7,639 bases of DNA from positions 1 to 7,639 of the forward strand of contig JBBRTW010000364.1 of assembly GCA_038244055.1 (NCBI GenBank). The letters run 5' to 3'. Below, one piece after another: positions 1-6,291 of this stretch; the first letter of the stretch is position 1; each line of letters starts with the position of its first letter. A program made the position numbers and the translations under genes. Below the pieces are notes generated by a model, which had not been told where the DNA came from, ran no database searches, and saw only the letters and a list, made by a program, of their open reading frames with translations. Source of the stretch: DASPKW01 sp038244055. Lineage in GTDB: Bacteria > Planctomycetota > Phycisphaerae > Tepidisphaerales > Tepidisphaeraceae.

Positions 1-1
1 A

Positions 2-106
2 AGCGGCATAAAAGTAACAGACGAAGAGCTCAAAGCGGTGCGAATGAAACGCGACGCCTTCCATGGAGAGTGGAACTATTCTATCTTGCCGAACAAAGTA
101 AATTGA
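2..106 (+). CDS. ISAzo13-family transposase, C-terminal fragment
   Basis: The second forward frame is open from the left edge to a TGA at 104-106 and reads as the last 34 residues of a protein. It contains GIKVTDEELKAV followed by AFHGEWNYSILP. This ending is what I know from ISAzo13-type DDE transposases common in planctomycetes (the 'Rhodopirellula transposase' family), whose members end with a segment like GIKVTDEEL...FHGEWNYTI. The catalytic DDE core lies outside the window. The fragment is clearly poorer in GC than the neighbouring genes, which fits a mobile origin. It converges on the truncated oxidoreductase gene, with only 18 bp between the two stop codons. The identification rests on recalled family features, not on a search. 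Confidence 0.75.
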   Translation, partial: SGIKVTDEELKAVRMKRDAFHGEWNYSILPNKVN

Positions 107-117
107 ACAAATTGAAC
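100..117. repeat. Two tandem 9-bp units (AAATTGAAC) across the transposase stop codon
   Basis: The sequence AAATTGAAC occurs twice back to back, and the first copy spans the last codon and the TGA stop of the transposase fragment. It is too short to assign a role. It may belong to the subterminal region of the insertion sequence. Confidence 0.6.
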
Positions 118-124
118 AGGTTAT

Positions 125-1141
125 TTATGCGCGCCGCCTAACGATCCGCCCGGCCGGGTCGGCCCAACCCTCCGCGCCGATGAATTTCTCTCCCACCCGC
201 CCATCTGAGGATTCCATCTGCCGGCAGAAGCTGTGGGCATGCACGCTGCCTTCGAATTCATAATCGACCGCGAAGTGATCGTAGATGTGGCCGTACATCG
301 GGTCCGTGCGCACCTGGCGGCCGCCCATGCCGATGCAGATTCTGGGGACCGCCCCGAAGACCCACCGCGCCAGGTCATGCTGATGGATGTGATGCTCGAC
401 GATGAAGTCGCCACTGAGCCAGGTGAAGTAGGGGAAATTGCGAATCTGCCACTCCACATCGGACCAGCCCGGCTTGCGCTGCGTGACGCCAAAGCCGTAG
501 TTCATGCAATACAACTGAGCGCAGTGAACCTTGCCGATGGCCCCATCGCGAATGCGCTGAACTGTCTCGATGTATCCCGGATCATGCCGCCGCCAGGTGC
601 CGATGAGGATGCCGAGGTTCTTCGGCTGCGCGAGTTTGCCGGCTTGCATTACGATGCGCACGCCGGCCGGATCGACGGCGATGGGTTTTTCGAGATAGAC
701 GTGCTTGCCGGCGGCGATGGCGGCTGACATATGCGCCGGGCGAAAGCCGCCGGGCGTGGTGAGGAGGATGTAGTTGGCATCGGTTTGCAGCAACTGAGTG
801 CAGGCTTCGAAGCCGATGAAACACTGCTCGCGGGCGACACCGTACTGTTTCGCCGGCCGATCCGCCCAGACTTTCTGGGTGGTTTGGATGGCATCGGGGA
901 AGAGGTTCGCCAGCGCGGTCACGCGGACATTGGGCGCGGATTCCACCGCCTGAACGGCCGCGCCGCGGCCGCGATTGCCGCAGCCGACGATGCCGATGCG
1001 GATTTCATCGGAGCCGGCGACGTGGACGGCCGGGGCGGGGGCGTCTTTGTTGGCACAGCCCGCGGCGGCGATAGAAGCGGCGACACCGACGGCCAATTGA
1101 ACCGCATCCCCTGCTGACCGCTTCATCGTATCCGCGCGCAT
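125..1141 (-). CDS. Gfo/Idh/MocA-family oxidoreductase, lipoprotein-like N terminus, C-terminally truncated
   Basis: This is an NAD(P)-dependent sugar or cyclitol oxidoreductase-like protein of 338 residues. The start at 1141 is chosen because GGGAGGAACC directly precedes the ATG; an in-frame extension to 1198 has no such support. Residues 6-29 form a short basic start, a hydrophobic stretch and AAGC, which could be a weak lipobox at Cys29. The twin-arginine motif common in planctomycete relatives is absent. The Rossmann dinucleotide motif GIVGCGNRGRG is at 50-60, the family's EKP motif at 151-153 (YLEKPIAVDP), and the conserved histidine region EHHIHQHDLARW at 249-260. The family normally continues with another 80-100 residues past the point where this frame ends as GRIVRRRA. 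Because the stop lies next to the transposase tail, I infer loss of the 3' end by insertion. The substrate cannot be told from sequence. Activity is doubtful without the C-terminal portion. Confidence 0.85.
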   Translation of the reverse strand: MRADTMKRSAGDAVQLAVGVAASIAAAGCANKDAPAPAVHVAGSDEIRIGIVGCGNRGRGAAVQAVESAPNVRVTALANLFPDAIQTTQKVWADRPAKQYGVAREQCFIGFEACTQLLQTDANYILLTTPGGFRPAHMSAAIAAGKHVYLEKPIAVDPAGVRIVMQAGKLAQPKNLGILIGTWRRHDPGYIETVQRIRDGAIGKVHCAQLYCMNYGFGVTQRKPGWSDVEWQIRNFPYFTWLSGDFIVEHHIHQHDLARWVFGAVPRICIGMGGRQVRTDPMYGHIYDHFAVDYEFEGSVHAHSFCRQMESSDGRVGEKFIGAEGWADPAGRIVRRRA

Positions 1142-1157
1142 GGTTCCTCCCGTTAAT
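1142..1157 (-). promoter_or_regulatory. Strong ribosome binding site of the oxidoreductase gene
   Basis: Read on the minus strand, GGGAGGAACC immediately precedes the ATG at 1141. The GGAGG core lies about five bases from the start codon. This decides the start against the upstream in-frame alternative at 1198 and the internal ATG at 1126. Confidence 0.7.
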
Positions 1158-1249
1158 GGCTCATCACTGCCGCACACAACCCTACCTACGCTTGCCAAGG
1201 TCGAGCGTGGCTGAGGCGGCGGGGCCTTCGCAGCGCGCGGATGCGATCT

Positions 1250-2194
1250 TCAGTCTGATGTTGGCCCCGTGAGCATCAGGCCGGGCGCGGCGAATGGGAG
1301 GTGCTGTGGGCCGAGCCATTGCGTGCGCACCAGCTTCAGGCCGGGAATTCTCTTGTGCAGCAATGCGACCAGTTCCGCAGCCAGCGAAAACGTAGGCCCG
1401 TGGGCGACGAGCTGATCGGCCAGGAGGCTCACCATGCCGAAGGGAACTTTCCTCCCCGGTTCGGTGCGCCGCTCCTTCATGCGGAAGAAGATCGTCACAC
1501 CCGGCTCCTCCTGGTGGATCTTGAAGTTCTCCGCATCGCCGGCCAGCGCTGCCCTGGCCCCCGCCGGATCGGGCAGCGTGAAATTCATCAGCGTGGTCAT
1601 GGCGATTTCCTTGCCCTCGGGAAGATCGTCGCGTACGCCGATTCGCTGCAGCGCCTCCTGCAGGGCGAGAGGGACCAATGGATCCGGGCCGCCGATCAAC
1701 TGATCCAGCCACCATTGGCTCACGCCGCCCAGTTTCGGAAAGAGATTGAGAAACCGCTTGGTGACCAGCGGCGGCCACGCCTGTCCTTTGGACAGACTCC
1801 ACGCGTACGCTCCCCATACGATCCGCGCTGCCAGATCGGGCGAACCCACTTCTGAAGGCGGAACCATGTCGCCAAGCGATCGATGCAGATCGTCGATCCG
1901 GGCTTCAGGCTTGTCCTCGTCCCCGTATACACTGATGATGCCCCCCATGCTGAGCTGGATCGGCGCATAAGCGCTCCAGCAATTTCCATTGGGGGCGCGG
2001 CGGACGATCCCGAGGGTGGCGCATCCCGTGGCCTGCCACACATCGGGATTGGGCACATAGGCGCGGAGGATCGGCCATGACGATGCGCCCCATGGCAGCG
2101 ACTCCTCGTTCTTCGAAACGTTGGTCACAAAGCTGGATGATGAAGCCGACAGCGTTCGGCGTCGGTCGCGATCCTTCCGCTTGATCTTGCGCAT
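1250..2194 (-). CDS. Uncharacterised 314-residue protein, two-part architecture
   Basis: I do not recognise a characterised function. The protein starts with a very basic segment (MRKIKRKDRDRRR) and has no signal peptide or membrane helix, so it is probably cytoplasmic. Residues 40-198 contain WPILRAYVPNPDVWQ, GIVRRAPNG near 62-70 and SPDLAARIVWGAYAWSLSKG near 118-137. From memory this layout resembles a large group of unknown bacterial proteins that often carry SEC-C tails ('...W...G...i.R..p.G' followed by '..LA.kIVyGA..ya'). Residues 200-290 read like a second small domain, with a predicted helix LAAELVALLHKRI. The cysteine cluster of a SEC-C metal site is absent. The start is supported by GGAGG five bases upstream. 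The gene begins 40 bp after argC on the same strand, so co-transcription is possible. The coding frame is convincing; the family link is tentative. Confidence 0.75.
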   Translation of the reverse strand: MRKIKRKDRDRRRTLSASSSSFVTNVSKNEESLPWGASSWPILRAYVPNPDVWQATGCATLGIVRRAPNGNCWSAYAPIQLSMGGIISVYGDEDKPEARIDDLHRSLGDMVPPSEVGSPDLAARIVWGAYAWSLSKGQAWPPLVTKRFLNLFPKLGGVSQWWLDQLIGGPDPLVPLALQEALQRIGVRDDLPEGKEIAMTTLMNFTLPDPAGARAALAGDAENFKIHQEEPGVTIFFRMKERRTEPGRKVPFGMVSLLADQLVAHGPTFSLAAELVALLHKRIPGLKLVRTQWLGPQHLPFAAPGLMLTGPTSD

Positions 2195-2204
2195 CGGAAT
2201 CCTC
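2195..2204 (-). promoter_or_regulatory. Ribosome binding site of the 314-residue protein gene
   Basis: On the minus strand GGAGGATTCC directly precedes the ATG at 2194, leaving five bases between the GGAGG core and the start codon. It lies in the 40-bp gap after the argC stop codon. Confidence 0.65.
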
Positions 2205-2234
2205 CGGTGAAAGTGCGTTCCTACATTACGAATA

Positions 2235-3215
2235 TTACGGCCACAACCCCATCCCCCCCAGCCCCTCGGTCTCTTCCAGCCCGCAGATCAGGTTCGCATT
2301 CTGCACCGCCTGGCCGGCCGCCCCTTTGCCGAGGTTATCGACCGCGCCCATGGCAATGATGAGATTGCGCGCGGGGTCGGCGGCGTAGGAGATGAAGAGC
2401 AGGTTCGAGCCGGTGGCCCATTTGGTGTGGGGGGGGTTGTTCATCACCCGCACGAAGGGCCGGGCGGCGTAGAACTTTCGCGCGGCTTCCAGGCACTGCT
2501 CGGTGGTGGTTTTGCCGCGGCAGTAGATGGTCGCCAGAATCCCCCGGGTCATCGGGCAGAGGTGCGGGGTGAAGACCAGGCCCTCCGATTTCACGCCGGC
2601 GATCTTCGAGATCGTCGCGGTGATCTCGGGCATGTGCGTGTGCTTGAGCAGGCCATAGGCGGCCATGTCTTCGTTGACCTCCGCGTAGCCAAACTTGGAA
2701 TCTCCACCGCCGCGCCCCGCCCCGCTCACACCCGTCTTGGCATCGACGATAATCCCATGTGGATCGATCAGCTTTTCCGCCAGCAGCGGCGCCAGCGCGC
2801 CCAGAGTCGCGGCCGGGTAGCAGCCGGGATTGGCGATGCGGGTCTGGCCCTCGATCTGCTCCGGCCAGACATCGGCCAGGCCGTAAGTCCAGCCATCCGC
2901 GTAGCGGTGATCGCCGCCGATATCGACGATCTTCACGCGAGCCGGCACGCGCGCCAGGGCCTCTTTCGATTCGCCGGTGGGCAGGCTGGCGAAGAGGACC
3001 TCCAGATCGGCGGGAAGATTGGCCGGGTCCCACTTGGCGATGGTCAGATTCGCGAGTTTGGAAGGCACGCCCGGAAAGCGCTCGACCAGTTTCTGCCCGG
3101 CCGAGGATTCCCCGGCCGCATAAATCAATTCGAACGCGGGATGGGAAGCGCAAATCCGCAGGGCCTCGCCCCCGCCGTAGCCGCTGATGCCGACGATGCC
3201 GACTCTAATGCTCAT
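2235..3215 (-). CDS. argC: N-acetyl-gamma-glutamyl-phosphate reductase (ArgC)
   Basis: ArgC reduces N-acetyl-glutamyl-phosphate to the semialdehyde with NADPH, the third step of arginine (ornithine) synthesis in the cytoplasm. The protein is 326 residues, a normal length for the family. The N terminus has the dinucleotide-binding motif GIVGISGYGGGE at 6-17. The catalytic cysteine lies in NPGCYPAA (Cys132), and the catalytic-histidine region KHTHMPEI is at 191-198 (His194). The block KTGVSGAGRGGG near 160-171 is also typical. I chose the ATG at 3215 because MSIRVGIVG matches the usual family start. An in-frame ATG at 3272 would add 19 residues encoded partly by a 7-bp repeat, and neither start has a clear Shine-Dalgarno sequence. 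No other arginine gene is in the window, so argC stands apart from an arg operon here. The gene downstream may be co-transcribed. Confidence 0.95.
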   Translation of the reverse strand: MSIRVGIVGISGYGGGEALRICASHPAFELIYAAGESSAGQKLVERFPGVPSKLANLTIAKWDPANLPADLEVLFASLPTGESKEALARVPARVKIVDIGGDHRYADGWTYGLADVWPEQIEGQTRIANPGCYPAATLGALAPLLAEKLIDPHGIIVDAKTGVSGAGRGGGDSKFGYAEVNEDMAAYGLLKHTHMPEITATISKIAGVKSEGLVFTPHLCPMTRGILATIYCRGKTTTEQCLEAARKFYAARPFVRVMNNPPHTKWATGSNLLFISYAADPARNLIIAMGAVDNLGKGAAGQAVQNANLICGLEETEGLGGMGLWP

Positions 3216-3259
3216 GGGCTTGAGATTATTCAGAATCGCGGCGGGGACACAAATGGTGA

Positions 3260-3287
3260 TGTCAAATGTCAAATTTCAAATGTCAAA
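3260..3287. repeat. Four tandem 7-bp units (TGTCAAA/TTTCAAA) upstream of argC
   Basis: On the plus strand the units read TGTCAAA, TGTCAAA, TTTCAAA, TGTCAAA without gaps. On the minus strand, the direction of argC, this gives TTTGACA-type heptamers containing three TTGACA hexamers. The array ends 45 bp before the chosen argC start. It could be a degenerate heptamer repeat of the kind scattered in planctomycete intergenic DNA, or it could supply -35-like sites, but I find no matching -10 element at the right distance. Confidence 0.8.
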
Positions 3288-3351
3288 AGCGGAAGAGGCG
3301 GCGGGCGGAGGGCAATTCGTCTTCTTCATTCACGCGAGTCCAGCGTGCAGG

Positions 3352-3369
3352 CGATCAGCCTCCTGATCG
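3352..3369. other. Small hairpin between argC and the ClC gene
   Basis: CGATCAG and CTGATCG form a perfect 7-bp stem with a 4-base loop. It lies 40 bp beyond the last stop codon of the ClC frame and could end or protect that minus-strand transcript. There is no T-run beside it, so calling it an intrinsic terminator would be too strong. The remaining bases between argC and the ClC frame (about 3288-3408) show nothing else I can support. Confidence 0.3.
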
Positions 3370-3408
3370 GCAACTCAACCAGGCCAGCGCCGCGCTTCAT
3401 CCCGCCCG

Positions 3409-3537
3409 TTACAGGCCCGTGCAAAGCTTGACGATTTGGAGGGCGGCCTCGGGCTGGTCGCCGGGGACCAGGATCGATAGATGATCGCCCGCGCGCATCA
3501 CGGTCTGGGCGGTCGGCAGCATGGTCGCGGCGGCGCG
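3409..3537 (-). pseudogene. Stranded end of the ClC TrkA-C-like domain, behind an in-frame TAA
   Basis: Directly after the TAA that ends the ClC reading frame, the same frame continues for 42 codons to a second TAA at 3409-3411. The translation includes MLPTAQTVMRAGDHLSILVPGD, here spanning about residues 6-27, and then a helix-like end. A '...T.l.aGD.l.vl....' segment is what normally completes a TrkA-C (RCK_C) domain, and it follows naturally on GLPRGCLLVSI just before the stop. The frame is preserved, so a point change to TAA is the simplest explanation. It is not independently expressed as far as I can see; an internal ATG at 3522 has no clear ribosome site. Confidence 0.75.
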
Positions 3538-5004
3538 TTAGATGGAGACCAGCAGGCAGCCGCGCGGCAGCCCGGCCCGGGCGATGGGTTGATTCTCAAC
3601 GGCCGATCCGATCTGCACGCCGATGTAGACCGTTCGCGGCGTGGGCCGCCCCGTCCCGTGGCCGCTGCGCTGCAGATCGGCCTCCAGCAGGGCATCGTAG
3701 ATGGGGTGATCGCGCAGGGCCTCGGCGACCAGATACGCCGACAGGCAGGCAATGCAGATCGGGAACAGCAGGTCGTAGCCACCGGTCATCTCGCTGATCA
3801 GGACAATGCCGGTCAGCGGCGCCCGCACGGACCCGACAAAGAACGCGACCATCCCCAGCACGCTGAGCACCTGGGCCAGGCCGGCCTGGTCGGGGAAGAG
3901 TGAAGCGGCCGCCCTGGCGAAGATCGCGCCCATCAGAGCGCCCAGCACCAGCATGGGCGCGAAGATGCCGCCCGGCGCGCCCGAGCCGTAGCTCAACACC
4001 GTGAGCAGGAATTTCATCACGAACAGGACGAGCAGCGCGGTCAGCCCGGCGCTGAGGGTTCCGGCCAGCAATTGCTCGCCCATCATCTGCCCGCCTCCGA
4101 GCACCTCCGGCAGCCACCAGGCGATGATGCCGGCCGCCAGGCCCGCGATGCCGGGCAGTATCCAGCGCGGGACCCGGCCGATGCGCAGGCTCAGGCGCTG
4201 GGTCATCAGAAGAGACTGATTGAAGAGCACGCCCCCAACGCCGCCGAGCACGCCGATCACCAGGGCCAGCGGCAGCGCCTTCAGCGGCAGGGCCGCCAAT
4301 CCGTGCGCCTCGAACGAAGGGGTATTGCCGGCCAGCCACTGGGTCATGACGGTGGCGCAGACGGCCGCGACCAGGGCGCCGGCGGCGGTGCGCGATGACA
4401 GCTCGCGATGCAGTTCTTCAATGACGAAGAGCAGCCCCGCCAGGGGCGCGTTGAACGCGGCCGCCAGCCCCGCGCCGGCACCGGCGGATAAAAGCTGGGG
4501 CAGGTCGGCTTCGGGCGTGCGCAGCAGGGGAGCCAGCGACTGCGAGGCCGCCGCGCCCATCTGCACGGTGGGCCCTTCGCGGCCCAGCGAAAGACCAGCG
4601 CCGATCCCCAGGACTCCGCCGATGAACTTCACGGGGATCAGGCGCTTCCAATCCAGCTTGCGGACATGAATGAGCACACCCTTCAGATGCGGGATGCCGC
4701 TGCCCGCGGCCTCGGGGGCAAATCGACGGGTCATCCAGCCGACCAGTCCGCCCACCGCCAGCCCGGAGGCGGGCAGCACCGCCCATCCCCACAGCGGATG
4801 CCCGTGAAGAAAATGGAGCGCCCGGCCGCGACCGGCCTCGGCGAGCCCCAGCGCCTGGCGGAATCCCACGGCCAGCAACCCGGCCCAGATGCCCACCACG
4901 GCGGCGCGACCAAAATGAGCGCGGCGCGGCGAACGCCGCACCCCGCCCGATGAGCTCTCCGGCTCTGGAACCTGGCCGGCCGGATTAACTGGAACGACGG
5001 ACAT
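3538..5004 (-). CDS. ClC-family chloride/proton antiporter, cut within a C-terminal TrkA-C-like domain
   Basis: This inner-membrane protein of 488 residues resembles ClC exchangers that move chloride against protons. Conserved sites are present: GSGIP at 101-105 (chloride-coordinating Ser102), GREGPTVQ at 141-148 with the gating glutamate Glu143, the internal proton glutamate in VIEEL (Glu197), GGIFAP at 345-350, and the chloride-contacting tyrosine in HPIYDALL (Tyr436). Having both glutamates argues for an exchanger, not a channel. Many hydrophobic helices lie between about 34 and 430. Residues 457-488 begin a TrkA-C-like cytoplasmic domain, but TAA at 3538-3540 stops it, while the rest of the domain stays open in frame beyond. 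The transport core is intact, so activity is possible. The start is uncertain: ATG at 5004 is preferred, GTG at 5037 is open, and neither has a clear ribosome site. Confidence 0.9.
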   Translation of the reverse strand: MSVVPVNPAGQVPEPESSSGGVRRSPRRAHFGRAAVVGIWAGLLAVGFRQALGLAEAGRGRALHFLHGHPLWGWAVLPASGLAVGGLVGWMTRRFAPEAAGSGIPHLKGVLIHVRKLDWKRLIPVKFIGGVLGIGAGLSLGREGPTVQMGAAASQSLAPLLRTPEADLPQLLSAGAGAGLAAAFNAPLAGLLFVIEELHRELSSRTAAGALVAAVCATVMTQWLAGNTPSFEAHGLAALPLKALPLALVIGVLGGVGGVLFNQSLLMTQRLSLRIGRVPRWILPGIAGLAAGIIAWWLPEVLGGGQMMGEQLLAGTLSAGLTALLVLFVMKFLLTVLSYGSGAPGGIFAPMLVLGALMGAIFARAAASLFPDQAGLAQVLSVLGMVAFFVGSVRAPLTGIVLISEMTGGYDLLFPICIACLSAYLVAEALRDHPIYDALLEADLQRSGHGTGRPTPRTVYIGVQIGSAVENQPIARAGLPRGCLLVSI

Positions 5005-5160
5005 GCCGGCAAGGGTAATCGACGCCCGCGAATCCACAAACCATCGGAAGGCAGCTCGTGTGGACCGGCGGCGGCGCGGCAGACGATGAGCTTAGCGCGG
5101 GAGCGGCCACCGGCAAGGGAGCGGCGAGTGGGCGGCGAGAGAGGGCGAGGGCCGGATTCC

Positions 5161-5353
5161 GGGTGCCATGCTTAGACCCGCGGCCAGTGGCTTCATCTCT
5201 CGAAGACGGGTTCTTCCGCGGGGATAAGCATGTTGGCGCAGCATTCGAAGGAAACGGATCGCGAGCAGCGCGGCACACGAGCATGCTTATCCCCGCCGAT
5301 GAACATCTGCCCGCGAAGGGAACACACCGGCGGCGGGTCTAAGCATGGCACCC
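5161..5353. repeat. 193-bp element of two hairpin units with four copies of a 15-bp motif (REP/MITE-like)
   Basis: The ends at 5161-5181 and 5333-5353 are a perfect 21-bp inverted repeat. Inside it, 5218-5232 and 5282-5296 form a perfect 15-bp inverted repeat. Both share one motif: CATGCTTAGACCCGC at 5167-5181 and CATGCTTATCCCCGC at 5282-5296 agree in 13 of 15 bases. The four copies alternate in orientation, and each adjacent forward/reverse pair has exactly 36 bases between its arms, so there are two hairpin-like units of 66 bp. This suggests a duplicated REP-like palindrome or a small non-autonomous element. No transposase lies inside. It separates the divergent ClC and GH26-remnant frames. 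The rest of the gap (5038-5160) is a G-rich stretch in which I see no gene or clear promoter. Confidence 0.8.
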
Positions 5354-5611
5354 AGGGCCTATACCCTACACCCGAAACCGTGGGGCGTGAGCGACCGGCC
5401 GGATCATCATGGCGGGCTGGATAATCCGGCGTTCGTTGAGAACATGCACGCCTTCATCACGGACCCGGCGAATCATGTGGCCTGGCACTGCTATTTCGAC
5501 GTGCAGGCGCCGGATGGGAAACACCAGCTCTCGCCGGGGAAGAAGGGGGATGAGAAGATCGAGTTTCCGGAAGCGGCGGGGAGGTTTAAGGAGCTGTTTG
5601 GGGGGAAGTGA
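5345..5611 (+). pseudogene. C-terminal remnant of a GH26-like glycoside hydrolase
   Basis: The 88-codon frame reads KPWGVSDRPDHHGG, DNPAFVENMHAFITDPA, VAWHCYFDVQAPDGKHQLSP and FPEAAGRFKELFG. This is the pattern I know from the end of GH26-like or related (beta/alpha)8 glycosidases, where a '..P..EWGv..r.dghGG.DnP.fi..m' segment precedes '..y..Yfd....DG.hqls' and 'Fp.a...fk.lfg'. Such enzymes have several hundred residues, so only about the last quarter is present. The ATG at 5345 lies inside the inverted repeat and has no ribosome site or signal peptide, so it is probably not a real start. The similarity begins about 25 bp past the end of the repeat. The repeat or a linked rearrangement may therefore have removed the 5' part. 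The end overlaps the convergent small gene by 26 bp. The precise family assignment is tentative. Confidence 0.65.
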
Positions 5612-5864
5612 TCCTAATGAGCTTCCGCGCTGTCCAACGCAGGCGCTCTCTTCCCATTGAGGGGAAGCACATCGTCTCCTGCTCGCGCTGGTGCAGCCAG
5701 TCCATGACGGCCTGTTCATTCGCGCCGCTCTTCAGGAGATCGAGAAGCGGATCGATGTAGGCATCGTAGGTGGCATGGGCGGATTCGACCGGGGCGGCGT
5801 TGTGGGGATCCCAGTCGGAGAGGAGGATGGCGCGGATTTGGGAGCGGAGAGGATCGAGCGTCAT
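5586..5864 (-). CDS. Small WDP/YDxY protein, DUF1871-like, function unknown
   Basis: The 92-residue protein contains ILLSDWDPHNAAP at 13-25, then TYDAYIDPLLDLLKSGANEQ and a helical end with the acidic pair REQETM. From memory this matches small cytoplasmic proteins with the layout 'il..WDPigv.....YD.Y...i..ll..ga....i...l...e...mg' (DUF1871-like). Some such proteins act as immunity partners of contact-dependent toxins. No toxin gene is next to it here, so that role is not supported. The gene follows the lipoprotein gene on the same strand with 32 bp between them, which suggests a two-gene transcript. The ATG at 5864 has only a weak, distant purine run (AAGGAAAG) upstream. Its end overlaps the glycosidase remnant on the other strand by 26 bp. 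Confidence 0.65.
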   Translation of the reverse strand: MTLDPLRSQIRAILLSDWDPHNAAPVESAHATYDAYIDPLLDLLKSGANEQAVMDWLHQREQETMCFPSMGRERLRWTARKLIRITSPQTAP

Positions 5865-5896
5865 TGCGGGAGTCTACTTTCCTTCTTATCCCACCA

Positions 5897-6283
5897 TCAT
5901 CGCTTCTCCGTCAACCTTGCCGCATACAACACGCACTCATGGCTGTCGAAGAAGACATAATCGACGATCCGCCCGCCGGCCGGGGAGGGGAGCGTATAGC
6001 GCTCGAACGAGCGCGGGCGCGGGCGGGCGAGGGAGATCATCTGGCGGATCGTCGCGGCGGCGAAGGTATCGATCGGCTCGGCTTCCAGGACGAAGATCAG
6101 GCCCGAACCGCCGCGGCGATGCAGTTCGCCGCGCTTGACGCCCATGGGATAGAGGGCATCGGGAGACTGGACGCTCTGGAGATCGCTCTCGGCGGCCGGC
6201 CGGTCCATCGAATCGCAGCCGGCGAGGATCGGGCCGATGGCGATGATGGAAAACAGAACGATCGTGGCGGGGCGATGAATCAT
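5897..6283 (-). CDS. Small predicted lipoprotein, function unknown
   Basis: The 128-residue protein has a short basic start (MIHR), a hydrophobic stretch and the lipobox LAGC at 20-23, so it should be exported, lipidated at Cys23 and kept in a membrane. The mature part includes GSGLIFVLEAEPIDTFAAATI near 59-79 and ends in GGRIVDYVFFDSHECVLYAARLTEKR. I do not recognise the family. It lies upstream of the small WDP-type gene in the same direction, 32 bp apart, which hints at co-expression. There is no Shine-Dalgarno sequence before the ATG, but a TATGAT box ends only eight bases upstream, which would give a nearly leaderless message. Signal peptide and frame agree well, so the gene is probably real. 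Confidence 0.7.
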   Translation of the reverse strand: MIHRPATIVLFSIIAIGPILAGCDSMDRPAAESDLQSVQSPDALYPMGVKRGELHRRGGSGLIFVLEAEPIDTFAAATIRQMISLARPRPRSFERYTLPSPAGGRIVDYVFFDSHECVLYAARLTEKR

Positions 6284-6291
6284 TGAGGGGC

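Larger units (their letters stand above)
1..124 (+). mobile_element. Right end of an ISAzo13-type insertion sequence (boundary approximate)
   Basis: The transposase tail is followed by a short AT-rich stretch and then by the abruptly ending oxidoreductase gene, so the end of the element lies somewhere around 107-150. I cannot fix it, because the left terminal inverted repeat and the other copy of any target duplication are outside the window. The 9-bp direct repeat at 100-117 and the AT-rich run to about 128 probably belong to the element. The limit at 124 only marks where the oxidoreductase frame begins. Confidence 0.45.

Noticed and set aside
2216..2236. Direct repeat ATTACG ... ATTACG between argC and the next gene
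   Set aside because: Only six bases per copy, likely chance.
2427..3431. Long open frame (334 codons) on the plus strand opposite argC
   Set aside because: It is antisense to a well-conserved gene in high-GC DNA, shows no family motifs, and runs through the heptamer repeat into non-coding sequence.
3538..3540. TAA as a reassigned or recoded codon
   Set aside because: Other genes in the window end at TAA in the expected place, and no recoding structure was recognised; mutation or sequence error is simpler.
5089..5160. G-rich stretch with several GGG runs (possible G-quadruplex)
   Set aside because: The loops between the first runs are about 10-15 bases, too long for a convincing quadruplex; it is likely just strand-skewed high-GC DNA.
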